A stretch of 31,144 nt of DNA from an uncultured Tessaracoccus sp. (GTDB taxonomy: Bacteria > Actinomycetota > Actinomycetes > Propionibacteriales > Propionibacteriaceae), in contig NZ_CAMYPD010000035.1 in assembly GCF_947286155.1 (NCBI RefSeq), positions 1 to 31,144 of the forward strand. Direction: 5' to 3'. Within the stretch, counting starts at the first letter, position 1. Each line of letters opens with the position of its first letter. A program made the position numbers and the translations under genes. Of this stretch, positions 1 to 6,187 are shown piece by piece. The notes under the pieces are model-generated. The model did not search any database, was not told the DNA's origin, and worked only from the letters and a program-made list of their open reading frames with translations.

Positions 1-178
1 ACCCGCTCACTCTCACTACCCGTGAGCGGCTCTCGACCCAGGACCCAGTGAGTGTACGTGCCATCCTCGTGGGTAACACGAAGCTCGAGGGTCATGCACT
101 CGGCGGTGCCGGCGCACTGAAGATAATTATCAAGAGACTCAGGATGCGCAAACTCCTCCGTAGACGGATAATGCCACA
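1..178. repeat. Direct repeat, copy A (partner 2433-2610)
   Basis: Bases 1-178 align without gaps to 2433-2610 with 14 mismatches by hand count (about 92% identity). The match stops abruptly after the shared ATAATGCCACA. It probably continues to the left of the window. It encodes the shared C-terminal part of the two immunity paralogues. Confidence 0.9.
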
Positions 179-311
179 ACACATAAGTGGTGGTCTTTCC
201 AAGTTGCATACGCTGCATTCCAGGAAGGAAGCCGTACTCCATCTCGATCTCCGCTTGCACGGAGAGCTCTCCATCAATGGTTGCAGCAGGGAGCCATTCC
301 ACTGGAGACAT
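1..311 (-). CDS. Immunity protein of the toxin cassette, copy 1 (3' end beyond window)
   Basis: The reading frame starts at the ATG at 311, 26 bp after the toxin stop, with a purine-rich AAAGG about 10 bases upstream. It stays open to the window edge, giving 103 residues. From about residue 44 on it is nearly identical to the protein at 2297-2740 (about 58 of 63 residues), including WHYPSTEEFAHPE and THWVLGREPL. The first 43 residues share no obvious similarity with that paralogue. Its place directly behind a nuclease-toxin gene is the standard position of a cognate immunity gene in polymorphic toxin systems, so the inferred role is binding and neutralising the toxin in the cytoplasm. The C-terminal half recalls the Imm1 family, but that assignment is tentative. 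A longer reading frame upstream is excluded because the ATG at 322 is followed at once by a stop. Confidence 0.7.
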   Translation of the reverse strand, partial: MSPVEWLPAATIDGELSVQAEIEMEYGFLPGMQRMQLGKTTTYVLWHYPSTEEFAHPESLDNYLQCAGTAECMTLELRVTHEDGTYTHWVLGREPLTGSESER

Positions 312-337
312 TCGTTCTACATACCTTTCGTTGCGAG

Positions 338-877
338 TCACGCCTTATCTGAAAGGATGACTTTGGTAATGACGATTTCCTTGCCATCAAGCTTGGCACG
401 GGCAGGATTCTCTCGCGAGACTAGAGTATCGAATTCGCGCTGCTGGGGGGTGAGTCGGGCGTTGCCGCTCTTGACTTCAATAGCTGTGTAGGTGCCGTCC
501 GGGTTCTTGGCGAGGCCATCATAGAAACGACCATGGTTCGATCCAGGAACAGTCGACTTGATTTGTCGCCTCTCGATGCGACCGTAGCGACGTTCCAGCA
601 AATCGAGCCGTCGTTCTTCTGCCACCTTACCCCCGTTGGGTGCGTCACCGCCGCGGTAGGTTCCGTCGGCATTACGATCTGGGTACTTGGGATGAGGAGC
701 TTTGGGATCGGTGTTCGGTTTGGACGTCGGGTGCGGCGCGGGCGGTGTCGCGTCGGCCTTGGGTTTCGGGCGAGGCGTGCGCGCTTTTGCAGGGATCTTC
801 TTCCCCACCTCGAGACGGTCCACAACGGCTTTAGCGATCTTGCTGCTGCCCGACTTCGGGGCTTTCATCTTGGCCAT
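338..877 (-). CDS. Polymorphic toxin, PD-(D/E)XK-type nuclease domain
   Basis: A protein of 179 residues if started at the ATG at 877; a GTG one codon earlier is also possible. Residues 1-85 are a low-complexity Lys/Ala/Pro-rich linker ending in RNADGTYRGG. Residues 85-179 form a compact domain with Asp120, then Glu134-x-Lys136 (YDGLAKNPDG...IEVKSG) and a downstream Gln-Arg-Glu helix. This is the arrangement of a restriction-endonuclease-fold active site. Such domains are common as C-terminal toxins of type VII-exported or contact-dependent effectors that cut DNA or RNA in competitors. The ATG overlaps the stop of the upstream helical module (TGATG), so the two may be parts of one effector, either split or frameshifted. 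The immunity gene follows after 26 bp. The fold is read from motifs only; the exact family is not known. Confidence 0.72.
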   Translation of the reverse strand: MAKMKAPKSGSSKIAKAVVDRLEVGKKIPAKARTPRPKPKADATPPAPHPTSKPNTDPKAPHPKYPDRNADGTYRGGDAPNGGKVAEERRLDLLERRYGRIERRQIKSTVPGSNHGRFYDGLAKNPDGTYTAIEVKSGNARLTPQQREFDTLVSRENPARAKLDGKEIVITKVILSDKA

Positions 878-1426
878 CACGCAGTAGCCCCCAGCAGCTC
901 GTTGATGGTCTGATCGATAATGAGGTTAATACCGGCACTCGCCCCCGTCCTGACAAGCACAGTCACAGCCGCAGATGCGCCACCGGAGATGATCGCTGCC
1001 GCCAAACTGATCGCATCAAGCAGGATCTTGCCGATTACCACCGCCCGCAGGGTCCGAATCAGCCCCGCCGCCAACTCGTAGGCCTCAGCGATCTTGGGCG
1101 CCGCGGATGCCATTGACCGTAGCGAATTGAGGTTGGAGTCACTGGAGGCCATGTACGCGGCAACCGCATCGGGAACCGGGCCCGCGTTGTTGTCGGTGAC
1201 TTGCGCAAGCGAACGCTCCAACGTCGCGATCTGAGCTTCAGCCTCAGCGACATATCCAGACCACTGCGCGGCCCACTGATCGAGCACATTCTCGCTGGTC
1301 TTCGGCCACTCGTAGCCCAGATAGTTCAGGATCTCAATAACCCTTGTCTTTCAGCCACTGTTCAGGATTCAGCGGAATCTGGATGTCATCGAACGAGGGC
1401 CAATCATCCGGCCAACTGAACACCAT
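877..1426 (-). pseudogene. Type VII effector N-terminal helical module, with an apparent frameshift
   Basis: Two frames join here. ATG 1426 opens 30 codons (MVFSWPDDWPSFDDIQIPL..., ending KDKGY) and stops at 1334-1336. The neighbouring frame continues as IEILNYLGYEWPKTSENVLDQW and runs to 877. Removing one T near 1338-1341 would give a continuous protein reading LKDKGIEILNYLGYEW. The product is a helical protein with W-rich N-terminus, an amphipathic helix (AEAQIATLERSL) and a hydrophobic Ala/Ile/Val stretch near its end (ILLDAISLAAAIISGG). This resembles the N-terminal secretion modules of actinobacterial polymorphic toxins. It lies in a row with a WXG-like gene (overlap TGATG at 1426) and the nuclease toxin (overlap at 877). 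If the frameshift is real, the effector is probably inactive unless translation restarts, for example at the GTG at 1287. Confidence 0.6.
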
Positions 1427-1755
1427 CAGTACCACCTCTCCACCGCGCCAGCGATCGCAGCGTGATCATCCTCGGCGGCTCGAAAGTCCTTGCCCGTATC
1501 GACCAACGCATCGGCCTCACTTGCCAGACCCTCGCGCAAGGGTGCGATGAATCCATCTCGCATCACTTCGGAGAAAACGGTAAGCATCAACGAGACTGCT
1601 GCGTCCACCGTCGACGGGCCATCAGCCTCACACGCGCTCGGCTGCGTCGTCGCCGACACCACCTGATCGAGCGCGGACGGGGCACTCTGAGTGACATCGT
1701 CGTAACCCTTCGCGGCTCGGTTCCAGGAGTCGAAATCGATTCTGCGTTGGCTCAT
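1426..1755 (-). CDS. WXG100/ESX-like secretion partner
   Basis: A 109-residue, mostly helical, acidic protein starting MSQRRIDFDSWNRAAKGYDD. It has one helical segment (about 20-45), a Ser/Thr/Cys-rich turn, then a second long helix (about 52-100). Size, composition and position fit the small ESX-type proteins (WXG100 or EspC-like) encoded before type VII effectors, which act as export partners. No strict WXG motif is present, so the family call rests on context. The start is the ATG at 1755, which overlaps the stop of the YbaB-like gene by 4 bp (ATGA). The frame extends to a further upstream candidate start at 1785, but that would overlap the previous gene by 34 bp. Confidence 0.6.
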   Translation of the reverse strand: MSQRRIDFDSWNRAAKGYDDVTQSAPSALDQVVSATTQPSACEADGPSTVDAAVSLMLTVFSEVMRDGFIAPLREGLASEADALVDTGKDFRAAEDDHAAIAGAVERWY

Positions 1756-2141
1756 GATCGCGCCTCCGCGAGCCCCTGCACCCAAGCCTGGCCGAGCTTG
1801 GCTCGCGCCGCACCCAACGCTCCATAGAGCTCCTTCATCTCCGGAGTGTGAGTGCGGATATCCTCGAGCTCCCGCTCAGCCCACTCCTGGTACGCCTCAT
1901 TCACGGTACGCTGAATCACGGCAGCGATGACATCAGCAAACTCATCCTCCAGCCACATCGGATCCAGAAGGAGCCCCTCAACTCGCCCCTGCCGGATCAT
2001 GACGGACACCTCGCCGCCTGGAGAGCGTTTGTCGACGACGATGCCCTCCCTCGGGCGCTCACGGTGATCAGGCAACGCGGCGGCCTTACCCGCCGCCAAA
2101 CCAATTTCCTCGAACGCTTCTGCCAGCAATGCTTCGCTCAT
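1752..2141 (-). CDS. YbaB/EbfC-like protein, first gene of toxin cassette
   Basis: A 129-residue acidic protein with the YbaB/EbfC pattern: a charged N-terminal segment, then a central beta region (GIVVDKRSPGGEVSVMIRQGRVEGLLLDP) and a long C-terminal helix (ADVIAAVIQRTVNEAYQEWAERELEDI). YbaB/EbfC proteins are small dimeric nucleoid-associated proteins. Shortened relatives regularly open type VII/ESX toxin operons in actinobacteria, where their role is unknown. It is the first gene of a four-gene minus-strand run with 1-4 bp overlaps. No convincing Shine-Dalgarno sequence precedes the ATG at 2141, so it may be leaderless. A TTGACC hexamer lies 25-30 bp upstream, without a good -10 at the expected distance. 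Confidence 0.65.
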   Translation of the reverse strand: MSEALLAEAFEEIGLAAGKAAALPDHRERPREGIVVDKRSPGGEVSVMIRQGRVEGLLLDPMWLEDEFADVIAAVIQRTVNEAYQEWAERELEDIRTHTPEMKELYGALGAARAKLGQAWVQGLAEARS

Positions 2142-2296
2142 AGACCAAAAGCGTAAAGCCTCACCGGGTCAACACGGCTCACAAGAGTAACGAACCATCA
2201 CCTCGGATCCTCACGCACGCACGACATCCTCGGCTCCAGGTTGCTGTAGCGGTGGCCGGTGATACTCACAGCCGGTTATACGCGCGAGGGGCTGGT

Positions 2297-2740
2297 TCAG
2301 ATGTCGAGTTCGCGGCGGTGAACCCATTCCGGAACAGTACGCTCACGGGCATACTGCTCAAACAAAGGAGCAGCCTGCTCAGCAGTCCACACCTCCTCTG
2401 GATGCACCATGGTCTGCCCCGTATCCCACACAACCCGCTCACTCTCACTACCCGTGAGCGGCTCTCGACCCAGGACCCAGTGAGTGTGACTGCCATCCTC
2501 GTGAGTAACACGAAGCTCAACAGTCATACACTCAGCAGTCCCCGCGCACTGAAGATAATTGTCAAGATACTCAGGATGCGCAAACTCCTCCGTAGACGGA
2601 TAATGCCACAGGCAGTATGCGAAGTTGTTCTCAGCATCGAGCGACTGGAGAGGCCGTTCGTAGCCGACCATCTCTTCGAGCATCGCGGGCTGATGAGTGT
2701 TGCCATTCCAGGTAACGGCTGCATTGAGGACCATGGTCAT
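2297..2740 (-). CDS. Immunity protein paralogue, copy 2
   Basis: 147 residues from the ATG at 2740, chosen because GAAAGGG lies about 6 bases upstream; a frame-internal ATG at 2755 has no such signal. The C-terminal 105 residues match copy 1 at the left edge almost completely (FAHPEYLDNYLQCAGTAEC, THWVLGREPLTGSESERV). They end VPEWVHRRELDI. The first 45 residues (TMVLNAAVTWNGNTHQPAM...) do not resemble copy 1. It stands upstream of the YbaB-WXG-toxin cassette with no toxin of its own visible, so it is probably an orphan immunity gene left from an earlier cassette. The Imm1-like assignment is tentative; there is no signal peptide, so it should be cytoplasmic. Confidence 0.68.
   Translation of the reverse strand: MTMVLNAAVTWNGNTHQPAMLEEMVGYERPLQSLDAENNFAYCLWHYPSTEEFAHPEYLDNYLQCAGTAECMTVELRVTHEDGSHTHWVLGREPLTGSESERVVWDTGQTMVHPEEVWTAEQAAPLFEQYARERTVPEWVHRRELDI
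2433..2610. repeat. Direct repeat, copy B (partner 1-178)
   Basis: Matches bases 1-178 at about 92% with no gaps; both copies lie in the same orientation, 2432 bp apart, inside the two immunity genes. Recombination between them would remove the intervening YbaB-WXG-toxin cassette and leave one hybrid immunity gene. Confidence 0.9.
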
Positions 2741-2860
2741 TGATATCCCTTTCATCGTCTAGTTGGACCTAACGTTTCGACCGCCACACCGAGCTCCTGC
2801 AACGGCTCGAAGACGCTCGCATATGAACGACGCGAACCGTAGGCAGTGGCCCACGGAACG

Positions 2861-2903
2861 CCCTAGCTCACACGAGCCGGGCGCCAGAATCGTCGACGAC
2901 GAG
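2861..2903 (-). pseudogene. Stray copy of the peptidase E 3' end (43 bp)
   Basis: Bases 2861-2903 match 3572-3614 at 40 of 43 positions. On the minus strand they encode LVVDDSGARLV followed by TGA and the same CTAGGG after the stop, that is, the C-terminus of the peptidase E gene at 3579-4172. No other part of that gene is present to the right of this copy. The two copies bracket the small toxin-antitoxin module. Confidence 0.8.
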
Positions 2904-2979
2904 GGTGCAAGCGGAATCCTTCGACGCAGAAGACGTCCCATCCCTACCACCGGAGCGGCGGTACTCCAACGAGGCCCTG

Positions 2980-3255
2980 CTACGCGATCTGCTTGGCATA
3001 CCGCTGGCGCGCCGCCTCACCTGACGTTCCGACGGTGGTTCCGATAGCCGCCCATGTCATACCCGCGTCTCGAGCGTGTTGAATTGCATCCACAAGGTGC
3101 CGCTCGGCATTAGACCTTTCGAGGACCGCAGCACGAAGCGCTTGCATCACATCGACATCGATCTCATCAGCATCGTTAGGCTCGTATTCCTCGAACTTCG
3201 ATGCGAGGTCGTCAGCATGGGCAAGGATCTCTTCGAGAGTACGTGGCATCGTCAT
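2980..3255 (-). CDS. Small HTH antitoxin-like protein
   Basis: A 91-residue protein from the ATG at 3255; ATG 3249 (MPRTLEEILAHADD) is an alternative. The N-terminal half is acidic and helical (DDLASKFEEYEPNDADEIDVD). The C-terminal half holds a helix-turn-helix read as AGMTWAAIGTTVGTSGEAARQR, the pattern of many actinobacterial HTH proteins in toxin-antitoxin pairs. Its start overlaps the stop of the preceding toxin-like frame (TGATG), the arrangement of a coupled pair. The expected role is antitoxin and autorepressor. Because the toxin partner is interrupted, this may now be an orphan. Confidence 0.6.
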   Translation of the reverse strand: MTMPRTLEEILAHADDLASKFEEYEPNDADEIDVDVMQALRAAVLERSNAERHLVDAIQHARDAGMTWAAIGTTVGTSGEAARQRYAKQIA

Positions 3256-3491
3256 CACCTCAGGAATTTCTCGCGGGCCCGCATCGCGTGGACGATGACG
3301 ATGGCGGTAGTGCCCTGAATGTAGCCAACCTCAAGCGTGGCGGCGGTTTGGCTTGCGCCGATGAGCATCGTAAACCCATCACCTAGATCCCATGCTCGGA
3401 TCGGATTTCGGTAGGCATGGAGTGTGTCGTCTTCAGTCTGCTAATGTTTGAACGCCGACTGAGCGATGATCGGCTCGTCCAGGCATCCAAG
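3255..3491 (-). pseudogene. BrnT/RelE-like toxin remnant with in-frame TAG
   Basis: One minus-strand frame reads LDEPIIAQSAFKH, a TAG stop (3441-3443), then QTEDDTLHAYRNPIRAW. It goes on to LGDGFTMLIGASQTAATLEV, IVHAMRAREKFLR and a stop at 3255-3257. The part after the TAG has the features of small actinobacterial toxins found next to HTH antitoxins: HA(Y/V)RNPIR, LIG..., LEVG and (V)IHAM...KFL near the end. The part before the TAG also fits the family, so the stop seems to be a true nonsense mutation. The frame also lacks a start codon, because a second TAG lies at 3492-3494. The family name is tentative. The toxin is probably dead. Confidence 0.6.
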
Positions 3492-3571
3492 CTACCTTGT
3501 TTGCCAGGGGTTATCTACACCCACACCCGGCCAGTCCTACGGGAATTCGAGGTGATCGACGCGAACGATGG

Positions 3572-3614
3572 CCCTAGCTCACACGAGATGGGCGCCGGAA
3601 TCGTCGACGACGAG
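3572..3614. repeat. Peptidase E 3' end, functional copy of the 43-bp repeat
   Basis: Contains the last codons and stop of the peptidase E gene; repeated at 2861-2903 in the same orientation with three mismatches. Together they flank about 670 bp that contain only the toxin-antitoxin remnant. Confidence 0.85.
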
Positions 3615-4172
3615 CGCCTGCTCGTCGCGCAGCAGCACGAGTGGCCATCGCCTGCCGTACCTCTCGACGGTACGGGCAATCATAGAAATCGTGTACGGTC
3701 CCGTCGTTCCCTGCGCGTGCGGCACCACCACGTGCTCGGTCAGTTCGAGGCCGCGGTAGTCGCTGAGGTCTGGGGCCGTCGTCGGGTCATCCATGATGGT
3801 TGCCGGCTCAATCGACGGACCTGCAACGATTGCCCCCGCCGACGAGCCGGCGTACGGTAGCCCTTCCTTGACAAGGGCTTTGACCATGGCTTCCGCGCCG
3901 GTGGAACGCAGCGCAAACAGCAGGTCGAAGGTGGATCCGCTGGCCACGTAGACGCTGTCGACGTGTTCGAGCGTTTCACGGATAGCGTCGACGGATGTCG
4001 TCGCGACTGTCACGTCAACCACCTCGCTACACAGCTTCGACACTGCCTCTCGCTCTGCGCGGGCGAATGACGCATTCCGCAGGCGCGCCGCGGCGTCGTC
4101 GATGTACGCCACCTTGTGGCCGAGGAAATCGCCCAGTTGAGCATGCAGGAACGACGCGAGAAACAACTTCAT
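3579..4172 (-). CDS. Peptidase E-like (family S51) protein
   Basis: A 197-residue cytosolic protein starting MKLFLASFL, typical of the S51 family (Asp-specific dipeptidase PepE and relatives). The nucleophile elbow is GSSAGAIVAG at about residues 107-116, with the catalytic Ser in G-x-S-A-G. The preceding VYVASGSTFDLL segment matches the family's glycine-rich substrate loop, and HVVVPHAQG fits the C-terminal His region. It is slightly shorter than E. coli PepE (229). It ends LVVDDSGAHLV. It follows the DUF952 gene by 9 bp in the same direction, so it is probably the last gene of the pyrG transcript. Family members hydrolyse N-terminal Asp dipeptides or cyanophycin-type peptides; the exact substrate cannot be read. 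Confidence 0.85.
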   Translation of the reverse strand: MKLFLASFLHAQLGDFLGHKVAYIDDAAARLRNASFARAEREAVSKLCSEVVDVTVATTSVDAIRETLEHVDSVYVASGSTFDLLFALRSTGAEAMVKALVKEGLPYAGSSAGAIVAGPSIEPATIMDDPTTAPDLSDYRGLELTEHVVVPHAQGTTGPYTISMIARTVERYGRRWPLVLLRDEQALVVDDSGAHLV

Positions 4173-4181
4173 GCTGCGAGC

Positions 4182-4511
4182 CTACCCAGCCGTCACTGCA
4201 ACGACGGCGCTCACCGGCAGCGGACCGCCATAGATGTGAGGATAGAGCTCGGAGTTCGGGTCCGACGGGTCGCCCGGCTCCATGCGTACGACGAGGCCCG
4301 CGTCGGCGAGCCGCTGCTCGTCGATGTGCAGCAGGAGGACGTCTTCAACGTCGGAAAACACCAGGCTCCGCACCCTGCGCACCTGCTCGTCGTTCTTCGA
4401 CGCGTGGATGAAACCCTGCTCCGCCAGCGTGACGCCGCGCGTGGACATCGCATAGCGGCCGGAGGTTTGGGCGTCAGCCCAGTCCTCAGGGAGCGCGAGG
4501 TGAAACATCAT
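4182..4511 (-). CDS. DUF952 domain protein
   Basis: 109 residues from the first of two adjacent ATGs (4511 and 4508). The sequence starts with FHLALPEDW, has the conserved GFIHASKNDEQV segment and ends ELYPHIYGGPLPVSAVVAV. These are the hallmarks of the DUF952 family (IFHS at the N-terminus, 'GFIHxS', 'xPHIYGPL' near the C-terminus). The biochemical function of the family is unknown. It lies 4 bp after the pyrG stop and 9 bp before peptidase E, so co-transcription is very likely. The frame stays open further upstream inside pyrG, but that part has no coding character. Confidence 0.85.
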   Translation of the reverse strand: MMFHLALPEDWADAQTSGRYAMSTRGVTLAEQGFIHASKNDEQVRRVRSLVFSDVEDVLLLHIDEQRLADAGLVVRMEPGDPSDPNSELYPHIYGGPLPVSAVVAVTAG

Positions 4512-4515
4512 GCTG

Positions 4516-6156
4516 TCAGCGTACGTCGCGCCGCGACCGTGAGCCCAGCGCCGCCTCGATGAGCGCCGCGAACAGCGGATGCGGACGCGTCGGGCGCGAC
4601 TTGAATTCAGGATGGGCCTGCGTCGCCACGTAATACGGATGCACGTCCTTGGGGAGTTCCACGAACTCGACGAGTTCGCCGTCCGGGGAGGTTCCCGAGA
4701 AGACCAGGCCAGCCTCCTCGAGTTGCTGACGGTAAGCGTTGTTGACCTCATAGCGGTGGCGATGCCGCTCAGCGACGGCGGTGGTGCCGTACGCGTCGGC
4801 GACGATCGAGCCTTCGGTAAGCGTTGCCGCGTACGACCCCAACCGCATGGTGCCGCCTAAGTCTCCGTCACCCGCCACGACTGCATGCTGCTCGGCCATC
4901 GTGGCGATGACCGGGGCAGGCGCCTCGGGATCGAACTCGCTGGAGGAGGCACCGTCGATGCCAGCGAGGTTGCGGGCCGCTTCGATCACCATGCACTGCA
5001 TCCCCAAGCACAGGCCGAGCGTCGGGATGCCGTGTTCGCGCGCATACCGAAGCGCGCCCAGTTTGCCTTCGACGCCGCGGATGCCGAATCCACCCGGCAC
5101 GCACATCGCGTCGACGTCACGCAGTTGCTCGTCGGCTCCCTCGAGCGTCTCGCAATCGTCGGAGGCAACCCAACGGATGTGCACTCCTGCATCATGGGCG
5201 AACCCGCCAGCGCGCAGCGCTTCGGTGACGGAGAGGTACGCGTCGGGGAGGTCGATGTACTTGCCAACCAGCGCGACGGTGAGCTCCCGGCTCGGCTGCT
5301 CCACGCGACGCAGCAGGTCGCCCCAGACACTCCAATCGACATCACGGAAATGCAGGTTGAGGCAACGCACGAGGTACGCGTCGAGACCTTCGCTGTGCAG
5401 GACGCGCGGAATCTCGTAGATGCTCGACGCGTCGGCGCACGAGATCACGGCCTCCTCGTCAACGTCGCACATGAGGGCAATTTTCCGCTTCAATCCGACG
5501 GGCACCTCACGCTCGGCGCGACAGACGATGGCATCGGGCTGAATGCCGACCTGCCGCAATGCGGCGACGGAATGCTGCGTGGGTTTGGTCTTCATCTCCC
5601 CAGACGGCTTGATGTACGGCACGAGGGAGACGTGCAGGAAGAACGTGTTGGCACGGCCGACGCTCTGACGCACCTGGCGGGCCGCTTCGAGAAACGGCAG
5701 CGACTCGATATCCCCGACGGTGCCACCCAGCTCATGGATGACGACATCGACGTCGCCGGTGTCCATGGCAAGCATCCGCCCGCTGATCTCGTCGGTGATA
5801 TGTGGGATGACCTGTACGGTGTCGCCGAGGTAGTCACCACGACGCTCTTTCGCGATGACGGTGGAATAGACCTTACCGGTGGTGACGTTCGCGTCGGCGG
5901 TGAGGTTGACGTCGAGAAAACGCTCGTAGTGGCCGATGTCGAGGTCGGTCTCGGCGCCGTCCTCGGTGACGAACACCTCGCCGTGCTGGAAGGGGTTCAT
6001 GGTGCCGGGGTCCACGTTGAGGTAGGGATCCAGCTTTTGCATGGTCACGCGGAGCCCGCGTGCGACGAGGAGATTGCCGAGGCTGGAGGCCGTGAGGCCC
6101 TTACCGAGGGAGGAGACGACGCCTCCCGTAACAAAGACGTGTTTGGCTCTACTCAC
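4516..6156 (-). CDS. pyrG: CTP synthase
   Basis: 546 residues, full length. It makes CTP from UTP, ATP and glutamine in the last step of pyrimidine nucleotide synthesis. The N-terminal synthetase domain starts KHVFVTGGVVSSLGKGLTA (P-loop) and contains QKLDPYLNVDPGTMNPFQHG and EDGAETDLDIGHYERF. The C-terminal class I glutamine amidotransferase domain shows GGFGIRG, the nucleophile Cys in GLCLGMQC (about residue 385) and the HPEF His/Glu pair near the end (AQAHPEFKSRPTRPHPLF). The start is the GTG at 6156, with GGAGG only about 3 bases upstream. It follows the SWIM-domain gene by 31 bp and precedes DUF952 by 4 bp. Confidence 0.98.
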   Translation of the reverse strand: MSRAKHVFVTGGVVSSLGKGLTASSLGNLLVARGLRVTMQKLDPYLNVDPGTMNPFQHGEVFVTEDGAETDLDIGHYERFLDVNLTADANVTTGKVYSTVIAKERRGDYLGDTVQVIPHITDEISGRMLAMDTGDVDVVIHELGGTVGDIESLPFLEAARQVRQSVGRANTFFLHVSLVPYIKPSGEMKTKPTQHSVAALRQVGIQPDAIVCRAEREVPVGLKRKIALMCDVDEEAVISCADASSIYEIPRVLHSEGLDAYLVRCLNLHFRDVDWSVWGDLLRRVEQPSRELTVALVGKYIDLPDAYLSVTEALRAGGFAHDAGVHIRWVASDDCETLEGADEQLRDVDAMCVPGGFGIRGVEGKLGALRYAREHGIPTLGLCLGMQCMVIEAARNLAGIDGASSSEFDPEAPAPVIATMAEQHAVVAGDGDLGGTMRLGSYAATLTEGSIVADAYGTTAVAERHRHRYEVNNAYRQQLEEAGLVFSGTSPDGELVEFVELPKDVHPYYVATQAHPEFKSRPTRPHPLFAALIEAALGSRSRRDVR

Positions 6157-6187
6157 GGACCTCCAGCATAAGGGGATGCGACCGCCG

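Noticed and set aside
4885..6171. Open frame of 428 codons opposite pyrG
   Set aside because: Antisense to a complete CTP synthase; composition is typical of shadow frames.
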